64,000 nt of DNA from Volutella citrinella. Lineage: Eukaryota > Ascomycota > Sordariomycetes > Hypocreales > Nectriaceae. This document shows, piece by piece, positions 11,048 to 23,014 of this stretch; the first letter of the stretch is position 1; every line of letters starts with the position of its first letter. Where the stretch lies: contig JAWZSP010000001.1 in NCBI GenBank assembly GCA_034401135.1, positions 248,001-312,000 of the forward strand. Direction: 5' to 3'. Position numbers and translations under genes: made by a program. The notes under the pieces were generated by a model. It ran no database searches. It saw nothing but the letters and a program-made list of their open reading frames with translations, and was not told the DNA's origin.

Positions 11048-12837
11048 TCACAGGTGGTAAGAGTCCTCCTTCATCTTGGCCGTCATCATCCTGGCCAGAT
11101 TCGGTTCAACCCTGCCAAACATGGCCACCACGGCCTCTCTCAGAGGCACAGGGACTTCCTTGAGAGTCCCGGTCGTGGTTGTGACCCAGTTGCGCCTCTC
11201 TTCGTCATCAAAGACTCTCGTCCAGAGATCACGAGGCTGCACAAAGTCCTCGTCGTCCACCGGGATCTCATTGAGGCCGAGCGTGGCGGTCGGTGCGACG
11301 CGCTCGAGATGCGAGATCTGCGTGATGGCGTCTGTGGAAACACCGGGGCTCAACGAGCTGCGGACGTAGTTGGGGTCGCCGCCGTAGTTTTTGGTGGTTG
11401 TGACGCCATCGCGCGCAAAGGGGCAGTAGACGGGGGCGATGGGGCGGTTGGAAGGCAGCTGTGTGTAGTTGACGCCAAGTCGGTACCTCTGGGCGTCCGG
11501 ATAGGCAAACATGCGGGCTTGCAACACTGTGGGGTGTCAGTAGACGTTGGAGTATGGGAACAGGAGGGACATACTCGGGTCGGGTGTCATGGCAATGCCA
11601 GGAACCATGTTGGATGGGGAGAAGGCAGCTTGCTCGATTTCCGCAAACCAGTTGCTAGGCTATTTCGACATCGTCAATACTATTCAGCGTTTACGGGTAG
11701 ACAGGACTTACATTCTTGTTCAAAGTCATCTTGCCCACCTCAATCAATGGAAATTCCTTGTGAGGCCAAACTTTGGTGATGTCGAACAAAGCTCGACCAA
11801 ACGTCTCGGCCCGACTCGGTTCCATCACCTGCAGGTACAGCTTCCAGACGGGATAATCTCCGCGCGCAATGGCATCCCACATATCTTGATGGTGGTGGTC
11901 CGCATTGGCCCCAGCTACCCGCTCAGCCTCGGCCGCGGAGTTGAAGTGAGTGGAACCACCCTCTGGGCGGAAGTGGAACTTGCAGTAACGGAAGCCCCCG
12001 TTGGCGTCGACCAGCTTGAATGTGTGGACGCCAAAGCCATTGACCCGACGAACCGAGTCGGGAAGGCCTCGGCTGCCAAAGAGGTGCATCAGGGTGTGCA
12101 CACTCTCGGGTTGGTTGACGTGGAAGTCCCAAAACTAGAGATGTAAGAACTTGGCTTAATAAGGACGGCATGTCAAGGCTCACCATGGTCCAGTCGGGTC
12201 TGTTGGTGGTGGGATGCTTCTTGTGGCTCCTATTCAGAGAGGGGAATCGCATTGGATCGCGGACGAAGAAGACGGGCTGTGAGTGTGAGTATCTATGGCG
12301 GGATGATGCATGAATACAGTACAAGGACATACCACATGGTTGCCAACAATGTCATGGTTGCCTTGCTCAGTGTAAAACTTGACGGAAAAGCCGCGAACAT
12401 CACGGACAGTGTCAGCGCTCCCCTTCTCGCCACCCGTGGTGCTGAGACGGAACAAGACGGGAGTCTTCTTTCCAGGAGAGTCCAAGAAGTCGGCGCAGGT
12501 GAGATTGGCAATGTCTGGGTTGGTAACCTCGAACTCTCCCCAGGCGCCGACGGCCTTGGCATGGACGACTCTAAGAAGGATTAGCTGGAATTGTCTGTCA
12601 GACGCTGAGGCACTGACCGCTCTGGGATCCGCTCTCTGTTAAAGTGCGCCAGGGTTTCTAGGAGCAGGGTGTCTCCCAGCGTTGTGATTCCGCCACCGCC
12701 AAAGACGGGCAGGGTTGTGCTGACTGAGGGATCGCGAAGGGGTTGGCCTGGCTAGTTAGATGGTGGACAGAAATTGTAATAGCATGAGTCTCACCTTCGG
12801 CCAAGGTGTAGACGGGTTTTGATGTTGTGATTGTCAT
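11048..12837 (-). CDS. catalase (small-subunit type), 7 exons
   Basis: Exons 12837-12795, 12747-12618, 12570-12333, 12276-12184, 12134-11712, 11659-11575 and 11526-11048 give 496 residues. The protein carries the active-site histidine in [14 protein letters not shown] (residue about 61), the asparagine in [10 protein letters not shown], and the proximal-haem tyrosine in [12 protein letters not shown] (about residue 346). Length and ending fit the small-subunit, usually peroxisomal or cytosolic, catalases that turn hydrogen peroxide into water and oxygen. The last residues are SYHL, which is not a standard peroxisomal PTS1 tripeptide, so location is open. It is divergent from a flavin oxidoreductase gene whose family often makes hydrogen peroxide. 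Every intron has canonical GT-AG borders. Confidence 0.93.
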
Positions 12838-13823
12838 TTTGGTAGTGTGCGAGGGAAAATAAACGACAAGGCGATTGATTCAGCAAGATGAAACAAGTGT
12901 TGTCGTGCATGTAGATGCTGGATGGTGTTGCGAAGACTGCCATTTTATGAGACAGATTCAACAACATACGTCAACTGCGCTGTCGTTCGTCTTCTAGAAC
13001 GTCTACGGCTATCAGGCACATTGGCCACGCAATGCACGGCGACGCACGGCGATGAGTGAGATCCGATAGGGACCCGACTGAGATCCGACGCATCCCCGTC
13101 CGGGGTCCGGCATTGCAAACGCACGCAAAAGGTTGGATTCGGAGCATCCGGCGCTAGTGGGTGTCTCGGTGTGTCGGGAACGAGAGAGTGAGAATTTCAT
13201 TCGACCGCGACCAGCCAGTAGCATTACACGTATTGTCAAGCCGCCCGGCAGATGAGCGAATTTGGTTTGCGATGTTTGCCGTTTTTGCCTCCTGTGCTGT
13301 GACGTAGCCATGCTCGGCCCGGCACAGTGGAGCCCTCGCCGAGATTCCGAGCGAAGGCCTGACTGGCTGTTTGGGTTCTGGGCTCCGCAATGGGCGGCAC
13401 CCTGGGCGTAGTTAGCGCCACGGCGGCGCGGCAACTCGGCATTCAGACGTCATCCGGGAATAGGACGGGTTCTCGACGGCAAAGGTGAATGCATCACTAA
13501 GTTGACACCGAGAGAGGATGAAGGAGGTTTCAGTGATAAATATGTCTTTGAGTTCAGTTGTCGTCGTTTGATTCAGCACCTCTCATCCTCAGCATCTCTC
13601 ATCCTCCGCATCTCTCATCCTCATCATCTCTCAACATCATCTCTCATCAGCTCGTATCCTCTTAATCATCTAAACATCTATCAAACACCAAAAACACCTA
13701 ACATCCAACCACTTCCTCAACCTCTTCAAAAAATTCTCATCAAATCAAACATCTGCTCTCACCCTTAATTCTACCTCTCCATCAACTCCCAATTCTCCCA
13801 ATTCAACAGTAAATCCCTTCAAA
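12838..13823. promoter_or_regulatory. divergent promoter between catalase and GMC oxidoreductase
   Basis: Nearly 1 kb without a credible gene. The right half is pyrimidine rich and contains tandem CATCTCTCATCCTC units (listed separately), likely the core promoter or leader of the GMC gene. Small frames on the minus strand around 13.0-13.4 kb have no recognisable features. Confidence 0.55.
13579..13650 (+). repeat. tandem pyrimidine repeat in GMC gene leader
   Basis: Three to four copies of a 16-base unit starting CATCTCTCATCCTC occur in a C/T-rich tract before the GMC oxidoreductase. CT-rich tracts just before the start are common in well-expressed fungal genes. Confidence 0.6.
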
Positions 13824-15702
13824 ATGGCCTTCGTCGCAAACGGAAACGAGTACGACTTCATCGTCGTTGGTGGCGGCACTGCTGGCAACGCCATCGCCGG
13901 CCGTCTCGCCGAGAACCCCAGAGTCCGCGTCCTGGTCGTCGAGGCCGGTATCCCCAACCCTTACCAGATCCCCGCCATCACCACCCCCTCGCAAGCCTTC
14001 AACCTCCGCGGCAGCAAGTATGACTGGGCCTACAAGACCACCATGATCAAGCGCGACGACTACGAGCGTATCGAGAAGCCCAACACTCGCGGCAAGGCCC
14101 TCGGTGGCTCGTCCTGCGCCAACTACTTCACCTGGATCCCCGGCTCCAAGCCCACCTTTGACGACTGGGAGGAGTTTGGCGGCGCCGATTGGACCTGGGA
14201 CGGCTGCGTCGAGTATCTCCGCAAGTGCGCCACCTACCACGATGAAAAGAAGCTGTATCCCGCCGAGCTCAGCAAGATTGGCACCGGCGGCCCCATCCAG
14301 ATCGAGCACGCCGACCTCGTGCCTGAGATGAAGCCCTTCCGCGATGCCCTCACCGAGGCCTGGCTGTCCAAGGGCGAGGTCCTCACCGAGGACATTTACG
14401 AGGGAACCATGCGCGGTCTGACTCACTGCGTCGACACCATCCACGCCGGCCAGCGCCAGGGCAGCTTCCTCTACCTCCGCGACAAGGCCAACGTCAGCAT
14501 CCTCTATGGCGTGCAGTCCAAGCAGCTCATCATCGACCCCGAGACCAAGACCTGCCTGGGCGTCACCGTCGTCAACCCCGACTCGGGCGCCGAGCTCAGC
14601 GTCTACGCCACACGCGAGGTCATCCTGTCTCAGGGCGTCTTTGAGACTCCCAAGCTGCTGATGCTCTCCGGCGTCGGTCCCGTCGCCGAGCTGGCCAAGA
14701 ACGGCATCGATGTCAAGGTCAACTCTCCCCACGTCGGCCAGCACCTGCTCGACCACCCCATCGTCCCCTTTGTGCTGCAGATCAAGGACGGCTACGGCAT
14801 GGAGGAACACATCTTGCGCAAGGGCCCGGCCAACAGCGCAGCCCTCTCTCAGTACCAGAAGGACAAGACTGGACCCATCGGCTCGGGCCTCCTCGAGCTC
14901 GTTGGTTTCCCTCGCATTGACTCCCGCCTCGAAAACTACGAGGCCTACCGCGAGGCCAAGGCCGCCAACGGTGGTCTCGACCCTTTTGGTCCCGCTGGCC
15001 AGCCTCACTTTGAGCTCGACTTTGTCGGAATGTTCAGCTCGGCCTTCCAGTGGCACTACCCCGTCCCCGAGACTGGAAACTACATCACTGTGATTGTTGA
15101 CCTGCTGCGACCTCTGTCCGAGGGCGACGTCACCCTCAACAGCGCCAACCCGCTCGTCCAGCCCAACATCAACCTCAACTTCTTCGGCAACGACCTCGAC
15201 ATTCTTGCTATGCGCGAGGGTGTTCGCTGGACATACGACCTCTTGACCAACGGTGCCGGTTTCAAGGACATTGTTGTCGGAGAGTACCCCTGGAAGATGC
15301 CCCTGCACTCTGATGTGGAGATGAAGCGAGCTGTTCTCGACCGCAGTCAGACTGGTTTCCGTAAGTCTAATTCATCACCTGGCTGAATCACCACTAACAC
15401 GAAATAGACCCTTGCGGCACTGCCCGTCTGTCCAAGAGCATTCAGCAGGGTGTCGTTGACCCCAGGCTCCGGGTCCACGGTGTCAAGAACCTGCGAATCG
15501 CCGATGCTTCCGTCATCCCCGTCATTCCTGACTGCCGCATCCAGAACTCGGTGTACATGATTGGTGAAAAGGTGAGATACATTGAAAAACTCTTGCAAGA
15601 ATTTGTTACTAATCCGATGCTCAGGGCGCCGACATGATCAAGGCTGATCACAAGGATCTCTACGAGAACAAGAGCATCCCCTACTTCTCCAGCCGTCTCT
15701 GA
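13824..15702 (+). CDS. GMC-family FAD oxidoreductase, 3 exons
   Basis: Exons 13824-15360, 15408-15571 and 15625-15702 give 592 residues. The dinucleotide-binding motif IVVGGGTAGNAIAGRLAE begins near residue 13, with VVEAG closing the fold. GKALGGSSCANYFTW is the GMC signature 1 region, and SQGVFETPKLLMLSG is signature 2. The catalytic histidine sits in GFHPCGTARL, created by the first splice, with the partner position in IQNSVYMIGEKGAD. These enzymes oxidise alcohols or aldehydes, often with oxygen as acceptor and peroxide as product. No signal peptide is seen, so it is intracellular, unlike the secreted aryl-alcohol oxidases. The substrate is unknown. Codon use is strongly C-biased at third positions, pointing to high expression, and creates a long meaningless frame on the other strand. 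Confidence 0.93.
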
Positions 15703-15937
15703 TCTGTAAATATACCACGAGATCGCCTTGGTATAAAACACATGCTGAGAGTTTGACTTTACTTTTGAGTTCATGTTTGGGTACAGCATAGACTTGATTA
15801 GCTTCTTCATTGTTAGGTGTTATGTTTGAATAGACTTGAGAGATGCAAACCGAAGCCGAATTCCTGTTTGTGCTATTGCAGTGTATTGTTTAGACTCTTC
15901 GTTTTAAGGAGACTTCATCCGAATTTTCGACGCTCAA

Positions 15938-17062
15938 TTACAGCTTGGCCCTCTCCGTTCGGTTTCCGTTCTCATCAAACGTGATCTTGACCTCTGTCAA
16001 CATGGACTCCTGAAGCGCAGCACCAATCTTGATCGCCGTGACGGCCGAAGCCAACGGCACTGGCACTGGCTTGTTCTCCAAAACGCTGCGGGTGAATTCA
16101 ACTGCCTCCAAGGTAAAGGCATTTTCGAAGCGGCCCCAGTAGTCATCCGGCATGTCCTGGTTCACCTTGCCGGCCTGGTAGGTCCGCACAAGCGATGATG
16201 AGGGGACCATGTTGATAGTCATCTTTCCCTCAGTACCAATGATTTCAGTGCCATCTTCCTGGCCGGCACCCATGCGAGATGAGTAGAGCGAGAGGATCTT
16301 GCCACCGTAAAACTCAACGAGGCCCAGTGCGTTGTCTCGGTCGTTGTACTGCGCAAGCTCTGGGTTGAGGGCAATGACACCGGTTGCGTAGACAGACTTG
16401 ACTTTGGTGTCGTCGTCGCCAAAGAACCACAGCGCCAGATCCACGTCGTGAATGCTGCAGTCGACAAAGATTCCTCCAGACAGCTTGGCGTAGCCAACAA
16501 AGAAGCCTGATGGGTCAAATTTGTCGAGTGTCTGGGCGCGGATCACTGTTGGTTGACCGATGGTGCCTTCTTCAGTCATCTTCTTGTGTGCGGCACGGTA
16601 TGAAGCATCGAATCGCCTGGAGAAGCCGCACATGACTTTGAGGTCTGGTCGGCGTTGGGCTGCGTCTAGGACGGACTGGCACTGGAGAAGCATGTCAGCG
16701 GGCGTCTCAGTGTTGACACGGGATGGCTGACGCACATCTTCAACAGTTAGACCAAGCGGCTTCTCGCAAACAACATGATACCCAGCCTCGATGGCCTTGA
16801 TGGTCTGCTCAGGATGGACAGAGGTGGCCGATGCGACACACACAGCCTGCATGCCTCTGTGCCTGAGCATCTCGTCGTAGTCCTCGTAGATGGCGACACC
16901 ATGCGGAGCCAGGTTCTGAAATGCCCAAGCTCGCTCCTGGGCGTCGGGGGAGCTCACAGCAACGAGCTTTGCAGCGGGAACTCTGTGCAGCCATATCAGG
17001 GAGTGTCGCTTTCCCATGCGGCCGAGGCCAGCCACGGCAACTTGCAGTTTCTGTACAGTCAT
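15938..17062 (-). CDS. Gfo/Idh/MocA-family oxidoreductase
   Basis: The N-terminus AVAGLGRMGKRHSLIW is a Rossmann NAD(P)-binding motif. VVCEKPLGLTVED contains the EKP motif whose lysine is catalytic in this family, and IFVDCSIHDVDLALW carries the downstream conserved residues. The relatives are inositol 2-dehydrogenases and glucose-fructose oxidoreductases, so a sugar or polyol dehydrogenase is likely. The frame is open from start to stop at 374 codons. However a 54-base stretch (16735-16682) has a GTGCGT donor, a CTGAC branch and a CAG acceptor, and interrupts a helix. Removing it keeps frame and gives 356 residues, the better fit to the family. It is tail-to-tail with the GMC gene, 235 bases apart. 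Confidence 0.9.
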   Translation of the reverse strand: MTVQKLQVAVAGLGRMGKRHSLIWLHRVPAAKLVAVSSPDAQERAWAFQNLAPHGVAIYEDYDEMLRHRGMQAVCVASATSVHPEQTIKAIEAGYHVVCEKPLGLTVEDVRQPSRVNTETPADMLLQCQSVLDAAQRRPDLKVMCGFSRRFDASYRAAHKKMTEEGTIGQPTVIRAQTLDKFDPSGFFVGYAKLSGGIFVDCSIHDVDLALWFFGDDDTKVKSVYATGVIALNPELAQYNDRDNALGLVEFYGGKILSLYSSRMGAGQEDGTEIIGTEGKMTINMVPSSSLVRTYQAGKVNQDMPDDYWGRFENAFTLEAVEFTRSVLENKPVPVPLASAVTAIKIGAALQESMLTEVKITFDENGNRTERAKL

Positions 17063-17759
17063 GGTGTTTAGTTTGAGATGGACAAGAGACGGACAAAGAG
17101 GGGCATGGCCTTATTTACAACTCGCAGCCAGGCATTGAAGTCTACATCGGGGCGAAGCCCGCAGCCCCATTGTCTCCAGCAACATCGTGTCTGCGTCTCT
17201 TCGCCTAGAAGGCCGAGGAGAGCAGAGACCAAAGCATCCATTGCAACATTTTCTGGACGTATATTTCCTAAACCGGAATACAGCTCCATTTCTTGGCTAG
17301 CATCCCAGTAGCAATCTCGCGATGCAGCTGTGGTCGAGAAGCACTTATGATCTAAAAATGGCTAGTTCCGTGGGCCGCGGGATGCGAATGATGTTGTTCT
17401 CCTGAAGCGAGGTATAGGCGAGAAGTAAACGAGCCAATAAACTGAACTGGGCGGACCGTGTGGACGACTCTGGTTGCCGCGGGCTTTGTTCCCCAATGCA
17501 GCAGTCCGCGTTGCCCCGAGCGTGATGCCCCGTTAGCGCGACTCATGTTATTGCGCGGGGGAACAGGTTTCCCCAGATCCGAGACCCAACCCGTGCCTCC
17601 CTCTACGACAATACCCCACAAATCAGATCGATCGCCCGCGCTGCATGTGTAATCCAAGCTTCAGCAGCTTCTCGGGCGGGAAGTAATATGTGTTATGATA
17701 GAGTGCTGATGCCATTTGGATAGTGACGATGTCGATGGTTACTCGTCAGGTACCCATGC
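17063..17759. other. intergenic, nothing recognised
   Basis: Promoter of the dehydrogenase on the left strand and the 3' region of the transporter. No supportable gene or RNA. Confidence 0.55.
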
Positions 17760-19670
17760 CTAATTAGCTACCAACCCTACATCATCCCTCTGAGCATTTG
17801 TGGTCATTTGATACGTTTCATTCCCCGAATCCCTTGGAGCTAGCTCACCAGCAACAAACTCGGGAGCGATGACTTCCAAGTGCTTGTTTTCCAACCAGTT
17901 GATTCTTTCCCCCGGTTGTTCTTGTCGACGTCCCTGAACCTCTGGTAGCGTGGTGTCAAAGTAAGATATAGCTGCAATTGCCAGCATAATACAGCCAAAC
18001 GTTATCATTAAAGCACCCAGTGCTAAAGGATCTTTCTTCTTGACAGTAACATGTTGCATAACGGGGCGAATCAGAATGGCCCCAGCCTTGCCAGATGCTG
18101 CAGCCAGCCCATAAAAGGTGCCTCTGAAAACGCTGGGCCATATTTCGGCTGCGAGTATAAAGATGACAGTGTTTGGTCCGATGTTGAAGATGAATTGTGC
18201 CAGAGAAAAGAACACCAAGCTTGGAACATTGTTTGGCGGATTAAGTTGAGCCAAAACCAATATCCCAGTGATGAGGAGAAGGGCAAACAAGGCGAGGGAG
18301 GTCCAGACCATTAACCACTTCCTTGAAACATAGTTGACGAGGGGAATTGCGGCAAGGCTACCAACCAGAGAGGATATCGACGATACTTCGAGTGACCTTA
18401 TTGCATTTGTCTTGAGATGTTCGAAAATGGGCCGTTTGTCTTCTGATTTATCCCGAAACATCATGTTCATAGTGCTGGGAGAATCAAGTCCCATTCCATA
18501 GAATGCTACATCCAAAAGGAACCAGAGAAGACACATGGTGGCCAGCTGTCTCCACCTGTTGTTGAGGCTCAAGTATCGTTTGAATGCGAGGAACCACGGG
18601 GTACCGGGAGGGGCACGAAGGCCACTCTCATCCGAGAAATTAGCGTGCCGCAGCTGACTATTCTGCTCGTTTTCTGCAGGCGTTTCTGGTCTCGGCAATA
18701 CAGCCTGTCGAAGTATGAGGGGGAGCTTGGGATGAAACCTTGGCGACTCTGGGATGGTGAGCCGAACAATCATGGCAACGACGGCAAAAACGCCACCAAA
18801 GCCAGCAACGAAACGCCACGTCGAGTCAATGAGAAGCCTCATTTCATTCTCGTCGTCCTTTTGTTCCTTGACATGTCCCAGTAGGTAGGCGTAGCTGAAT
18901 AGAACGGCGAAAAGTCTGCCGACTGATTGCATGAGGAAGACGATGGCGATATTTGTACCGCGCGAAGCCGTCGACACATACTCGGCGGCGATTATGGCTG
19001 ACATTGGGTACTCTGGAATTCAAATTTAACTGTTAGAGAGAACAAATAGACCGTCGTGTTTCGTGAGAGGACGTGTGGGCTTACCTGCGCCAATGCCCAC
19101 GCCGAGAAGAAATCGCCAGGTTAGAATGGCATCAAAGATATTCATCGTGCTTTGATATGTGGCTTTCCCGTTGCTCGTTGAAGCCACATAGCCCTCTGAA
19201 GAGAAGACGATGCCAATAGTGGCAAAGGTAATAATGATTAGTTCCAGTCCATAGAGAGACTTTCGGCCCAGGTGATCAGCCAAGCATCCAAACAAGAGCA
19301 TGCCAAGGGTAATGCCCCCCAAGGTCACCATGTCGATCGCCACGCCATTAGCGGAAGTAGTATGCTCCTTGTACTTTGGGTACACGTAAGCAAGAGCTGG
19401 AGCGATAATACTTGTCGCGAATAACGAGTACGATGACGCTAAAAACCCCAGACTCGCGACGGAGCAGATGCGCCAATCGAATTCGTTACCGTCCAGCTGA
19501 TTGTAGACGGCGGTCCAGTATCTTTTCAAGTCCTAAATGAATTTATTAGCCGCGATAGCGCATTTTTTTAGCGTTCAAATCACAATGCTCACGTTGACAT
19601 TTCTGGTTTGGCGGCCGATGTCAACATCCACCCACCACCAGTTCCATCTCCACCCGTATTGTGAAGTCAT
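17760..19670 (-). CDS. MFS transporter, phosphate:H+ symporter type, 3 exons
   Basis: Exons 19670-19593, 19532-19085 and 19012-17760 give 592 residues. About twelve hydrophobic helices are visible. Family motifs are GCLADHLGRKSLYG between helices 2 and 3, and FLLGVGIGAEYPMSAIIAAEY across the second splice, the signature of the Pho84-like phosphate symporters. A large hydrophilic loop separates the halves. The usual substrate is inorganic phosphate, but fungal genomes have many divergent members, some taking up other organic anions. The start at MTSQYGW is tentative: an upstream methionine in the same frame (19817) is possible and would add 49 residues. Plasma membrane location is inferred. 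Confidence 0.85.
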
Positions 19671-20071
19671 TTTGTAAATCGCAGGGAGAATTGGGTGAAG
19701 GAGGGAAAATTGATGATCAGGCTGGCGGAAATTGCGGCTCAGCTTCTCAGGCCCAAGTCCCGTGACACCCAGCAGCTGACGACTTTTACCCATGTCCGGT
19801 TGCCTTGATTCAACCACGGCGGACTGCTGCGATATTTTGCCAGCCTTACTGGGCCTGATTGTGCGATTGCCTCCCGGCGGCTAGCGACTGACCCTGGTAA
19901 GAAGGCTGTCTGTTGGTTGAGCGAGCACCAATCTGCGGCGCTGTCAGACCCACGTGTTGACTGATGCTACATGGTGCATGTCAGCTTGTATTTCAGCCCT
20001 TCTGTTGTCCGTGGGGTAGAAGCAAGCTCTCGATCCATCACGAAGGAATCCCGAGGGTTGACGACGCTCGC

Positions 20072-22835
20072 ATGTCTTCTATTGCCATCTTTGGGACGAT
20101 CGGGGCGGCCCTTGACGTGTACAAGAAAGCACAGTCAGTCATAGACCGCTTCAACTCTCGCAACCCGCAAATCGCGCCTCTTGAGCTGTGCCGTCTCTAC
20201 TTCCTGCTACAATTTCTTCGAGACAAAAATGCTCACGTGTTCGCGACCTATTCTGAGTCGCAACGACTATTCCAGCTGCTTCAAGAGTGTGAGTCCTTGA
20301 TCGAGCCGTTTGATCAAGCCCAGACCGACACCTGGTCTGACGACAACCTGCGACCCCTGATCAACCGGATCGACGATGAACTGTTGCGCCTGCGGTTTTG
20401 CATCTCCACAGGCCAAGGCTTGATCCCTGTGTAGGTTTGGCAGCTTGTGCAAGCACTCGCGAAGTTGACCTTGACTTAGCTCCACCGAAAATCGAAACCC
20501 TCCTTCAAAGCTTGCCGAAGACCACGCCCTGACGGAGAAGCGAGATGCTCGAAGAGGCTCACTCCGATATGATTTCCTACCTGCGACAGTGAAATTGTAT
20601 GTCGATTGACAACCTTGAATACTGTTGCTGGCGCTGACATGGCTGGAAGGCGACGCAGGCCTGACGATGGCAATGGGGAGTTGTATCAACTGCAGGAGGT
20701 CAATATCGCCGATCGAGACGAAGGTTCACGAACTCTACAATACAAGAGCAGCAGTGGAAATATCACGATAAGCCACCGAAGTCAGGAGCACATATGCTAT
20801 GGATGCAGAGCGACAACGACGCTAATACAGTGGCAGTCATTCGCGGTCAAATTCCCTTCGTCGAAGATCGAATCGAAGGCACACTGGTCGACTTCAACGA
20901 GCCGCAAGAGTTGGTGGTGCAGGTCGGCCAAGCCTATAGAATCTATAACGGGACTTTCCCACGGTACGAGTTCCAGAGAGCCGATATCCTGGACGAATTC
21001 ATCTACAAAGTTCGGGAGCGGAAGTTGATTGGCAAGTTTATGCCCAATTCCATCTACCAAAACGGCAGAGAACGTGATCCTCTGGCAAGAAACAAAGTTG
21101 TGCGGCTCTGGTCGCGCGTCATCGTGCCATATTCAGAGCCGCTGGGGATGACGGGCGAGTCGGAAGTTACCCTGACATTTGAGAATACAACTAGCAACAA
21201 GCAGGAAGAGCTCCAACTCAATCGCTATGCGCATCCAGCTGACATGGCCAAGAAGGACCTCGCAGTAGAGCTGCAAAAGAAGAAAACAGGAAACTCGAGG
21301 ACTGGGCCAGACAAAATTACGTTCTTGTTCAAAAAACAGCACAAACAGCGTAGGCTCACCACGGAAGGCTAGCAGAGGCATCAAGTTGGGCTAAAACCGC
21401 CATTTCAGAAGCACAGGACCTCTTTGAAGCCATCAGGCAAAATCCGTCGACGGTGGATCCCTCCAACAGCAATTCGAGGAGAACATGGTCACCATTGCTG
21501 GAAGCAAACCGAAGGGAGCTATTTCCAAGTCCCAGACTGGAACCATTTTCAGCGCGTGACTTCGGAGACCCGTTCAGTCTCCCTGATCCCTACAAGGTAT
21601 GAACCTATTCTTACGCTAAGGATTAGTTTACCTGCGAACTTCCTGGGATGCTAATCTACAGCTTGACAGGAAACAGCGCCGCAGAGCTTTGCCTATAGCT
21701 TTCCCTCGAGGTCAAGTGATACTTGTAGTTTTTCTATGCTTGAACTGACTTGCCCAGCCGTCCTACACCACCGAGTAGCAGCCACGACTTTGAAATCGCC
21801 ATAATGTGCGCTTTGACAGAGGAAGGGGATGCGGTTCGCGCAACATTTGATACACGCTGGGATCCACGCCGGGATATCAACATTAGGCAGGCCACGGGCG
21901 ATGATAACGCTTACACGTACGGGCACATCCGGGGCCATCACGTTGTGCTCGTCCACATGGCCGGGATGGGAAAGATCCACGCCTCCAGAGCCGCCTCGGA
22001 TTGCTTCCACAGCTTTCCAGGTATCCGTCTATGCCTTGTCGTTGGGATTTGCGGTGGCGTCCCAAGGATTCCTGGCAGGGAGGAGCTTTGGCTGGGCGAC
22101 GTTGTCATCAGCGAAGGCATTATGCAGTATGACATTGGCCGACAATATCCGGGTCGTTTTGAGCGCAGAGACGACTGGTACAATAACCAGCCGTCACATG
22201 GCGCGCAAATGAAATCCCTCTTGAATAAACTCAGGGGCCAGCAAGATCGCCTCCTGCTCCAACAGCTGGCTCTGAAGCAAATGGCCATTATCCGAGAGGA
22301 TCCAGACTATGGGCCCTTGGCAAAATACCCAGTGTCTCTCAGAGATGTGCTTTACCACCCATCGTACCAGCACAAGCACCGCAGCGTCGAGAGATGCTCC
22401 GAGTGCCACATCGGCCAGGAGACTTCGCGTCAGATTTGCAAGGAAGCTCTGCGCACGTCGTGCGTGGATCTAGTCTGCGACTCGCAGCAGGTGATTCGAA
22501 GCTGGCCAGACGGTCGGGAGCCGAAGCTGCCAGTGGTTCGCTTCGGGCGCTACGCATCGGGAGACAAGGTGATGAAGTCGGGAGAGGAGCGTGACAGCAT
22601 TGCCCTGAACGAAGGGGTCATGGCTTTTGAGATGGAGGGCTCAGCGGTCTGGGATCGCTTCCAGAACAAGCACTGCTTCATCATCAAGGGCGTCTCTGAC
22701 TACGCTGACAGTCACAAGAACAAAGCGTTTCAGCCGTATGCCGCAAGCACGGCGGCTGCTTTTACAAAGGCTTTCATAGAACAGTGGAGTACTATTGTAG
22801 CCACCGGTGGACGTGAGTCACAGGATGGTCGATAG
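20072..22835 (+). CDS. C-terminal nucleoside phosphorylase domain protein, 7 exons
   Basis: Exons 20072-20430, 20480-20596, 20659-20780, 20831-21264, 21354-21596, 21670-21710 and 21758-22835 join in frame into 797 residues. The last exon encodes a PNP_UDP-type nucleoside phosphorylase domain: HDFEIAIMCALTEEGDAV, then VLVHMAGMGK, a glycine-rich LCLVVGICGGVP, and late EMEGSAVWDRF and KGVSDYADSHK motifs. In fungi this domain is typical of STAND/NLR-like proteins, usually at the N-terminus before NACHT or NB-ARC. Here it is C-terminal and no P-loop is seen. The N-terminal 120 residues are helical, starting MSSIAIFGTIGAALDVYKKA, in the style of HeLo-like or SesA-like death-fold domains. The middle region is unknown. 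The intron at 21265-21353 has weak splice sites; if not spliced, the gene is broken there. Confidence 0.65.
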
Positions 22836-23014
22836 ACTCCATGCAGTTGGAGGCGGATATCTAATGAGTAGGTACGAAGGTGACCAACTCTGATGCACTG
22901 TATATAAAACCATGATCTGTGAACCGGGCTGAAGCAAACCTACCAACGTACCTCCCATAATTCTTACATGACTTCTGTAGTTACCATCCGCCAGCCGTAG
23001 TGTGTAGACTGCTG

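Noticed and set aside
13803..15308. 501-codon open frame antisense to the GMC oxidoreductase
   Set aside because: It mirrors the strongly C-biased codons of the GMC gene, is low in complexity (Val/Leu/Gly/Asp) and has no domain.
19964..20071. Upstream methionine as start of the phosphorylase-domain gene
   Set aside because: The extra 36 residues are cysteine/tryptophan-rich and unlike a protein start in this family; MSSIAIFG begins the helical domain.
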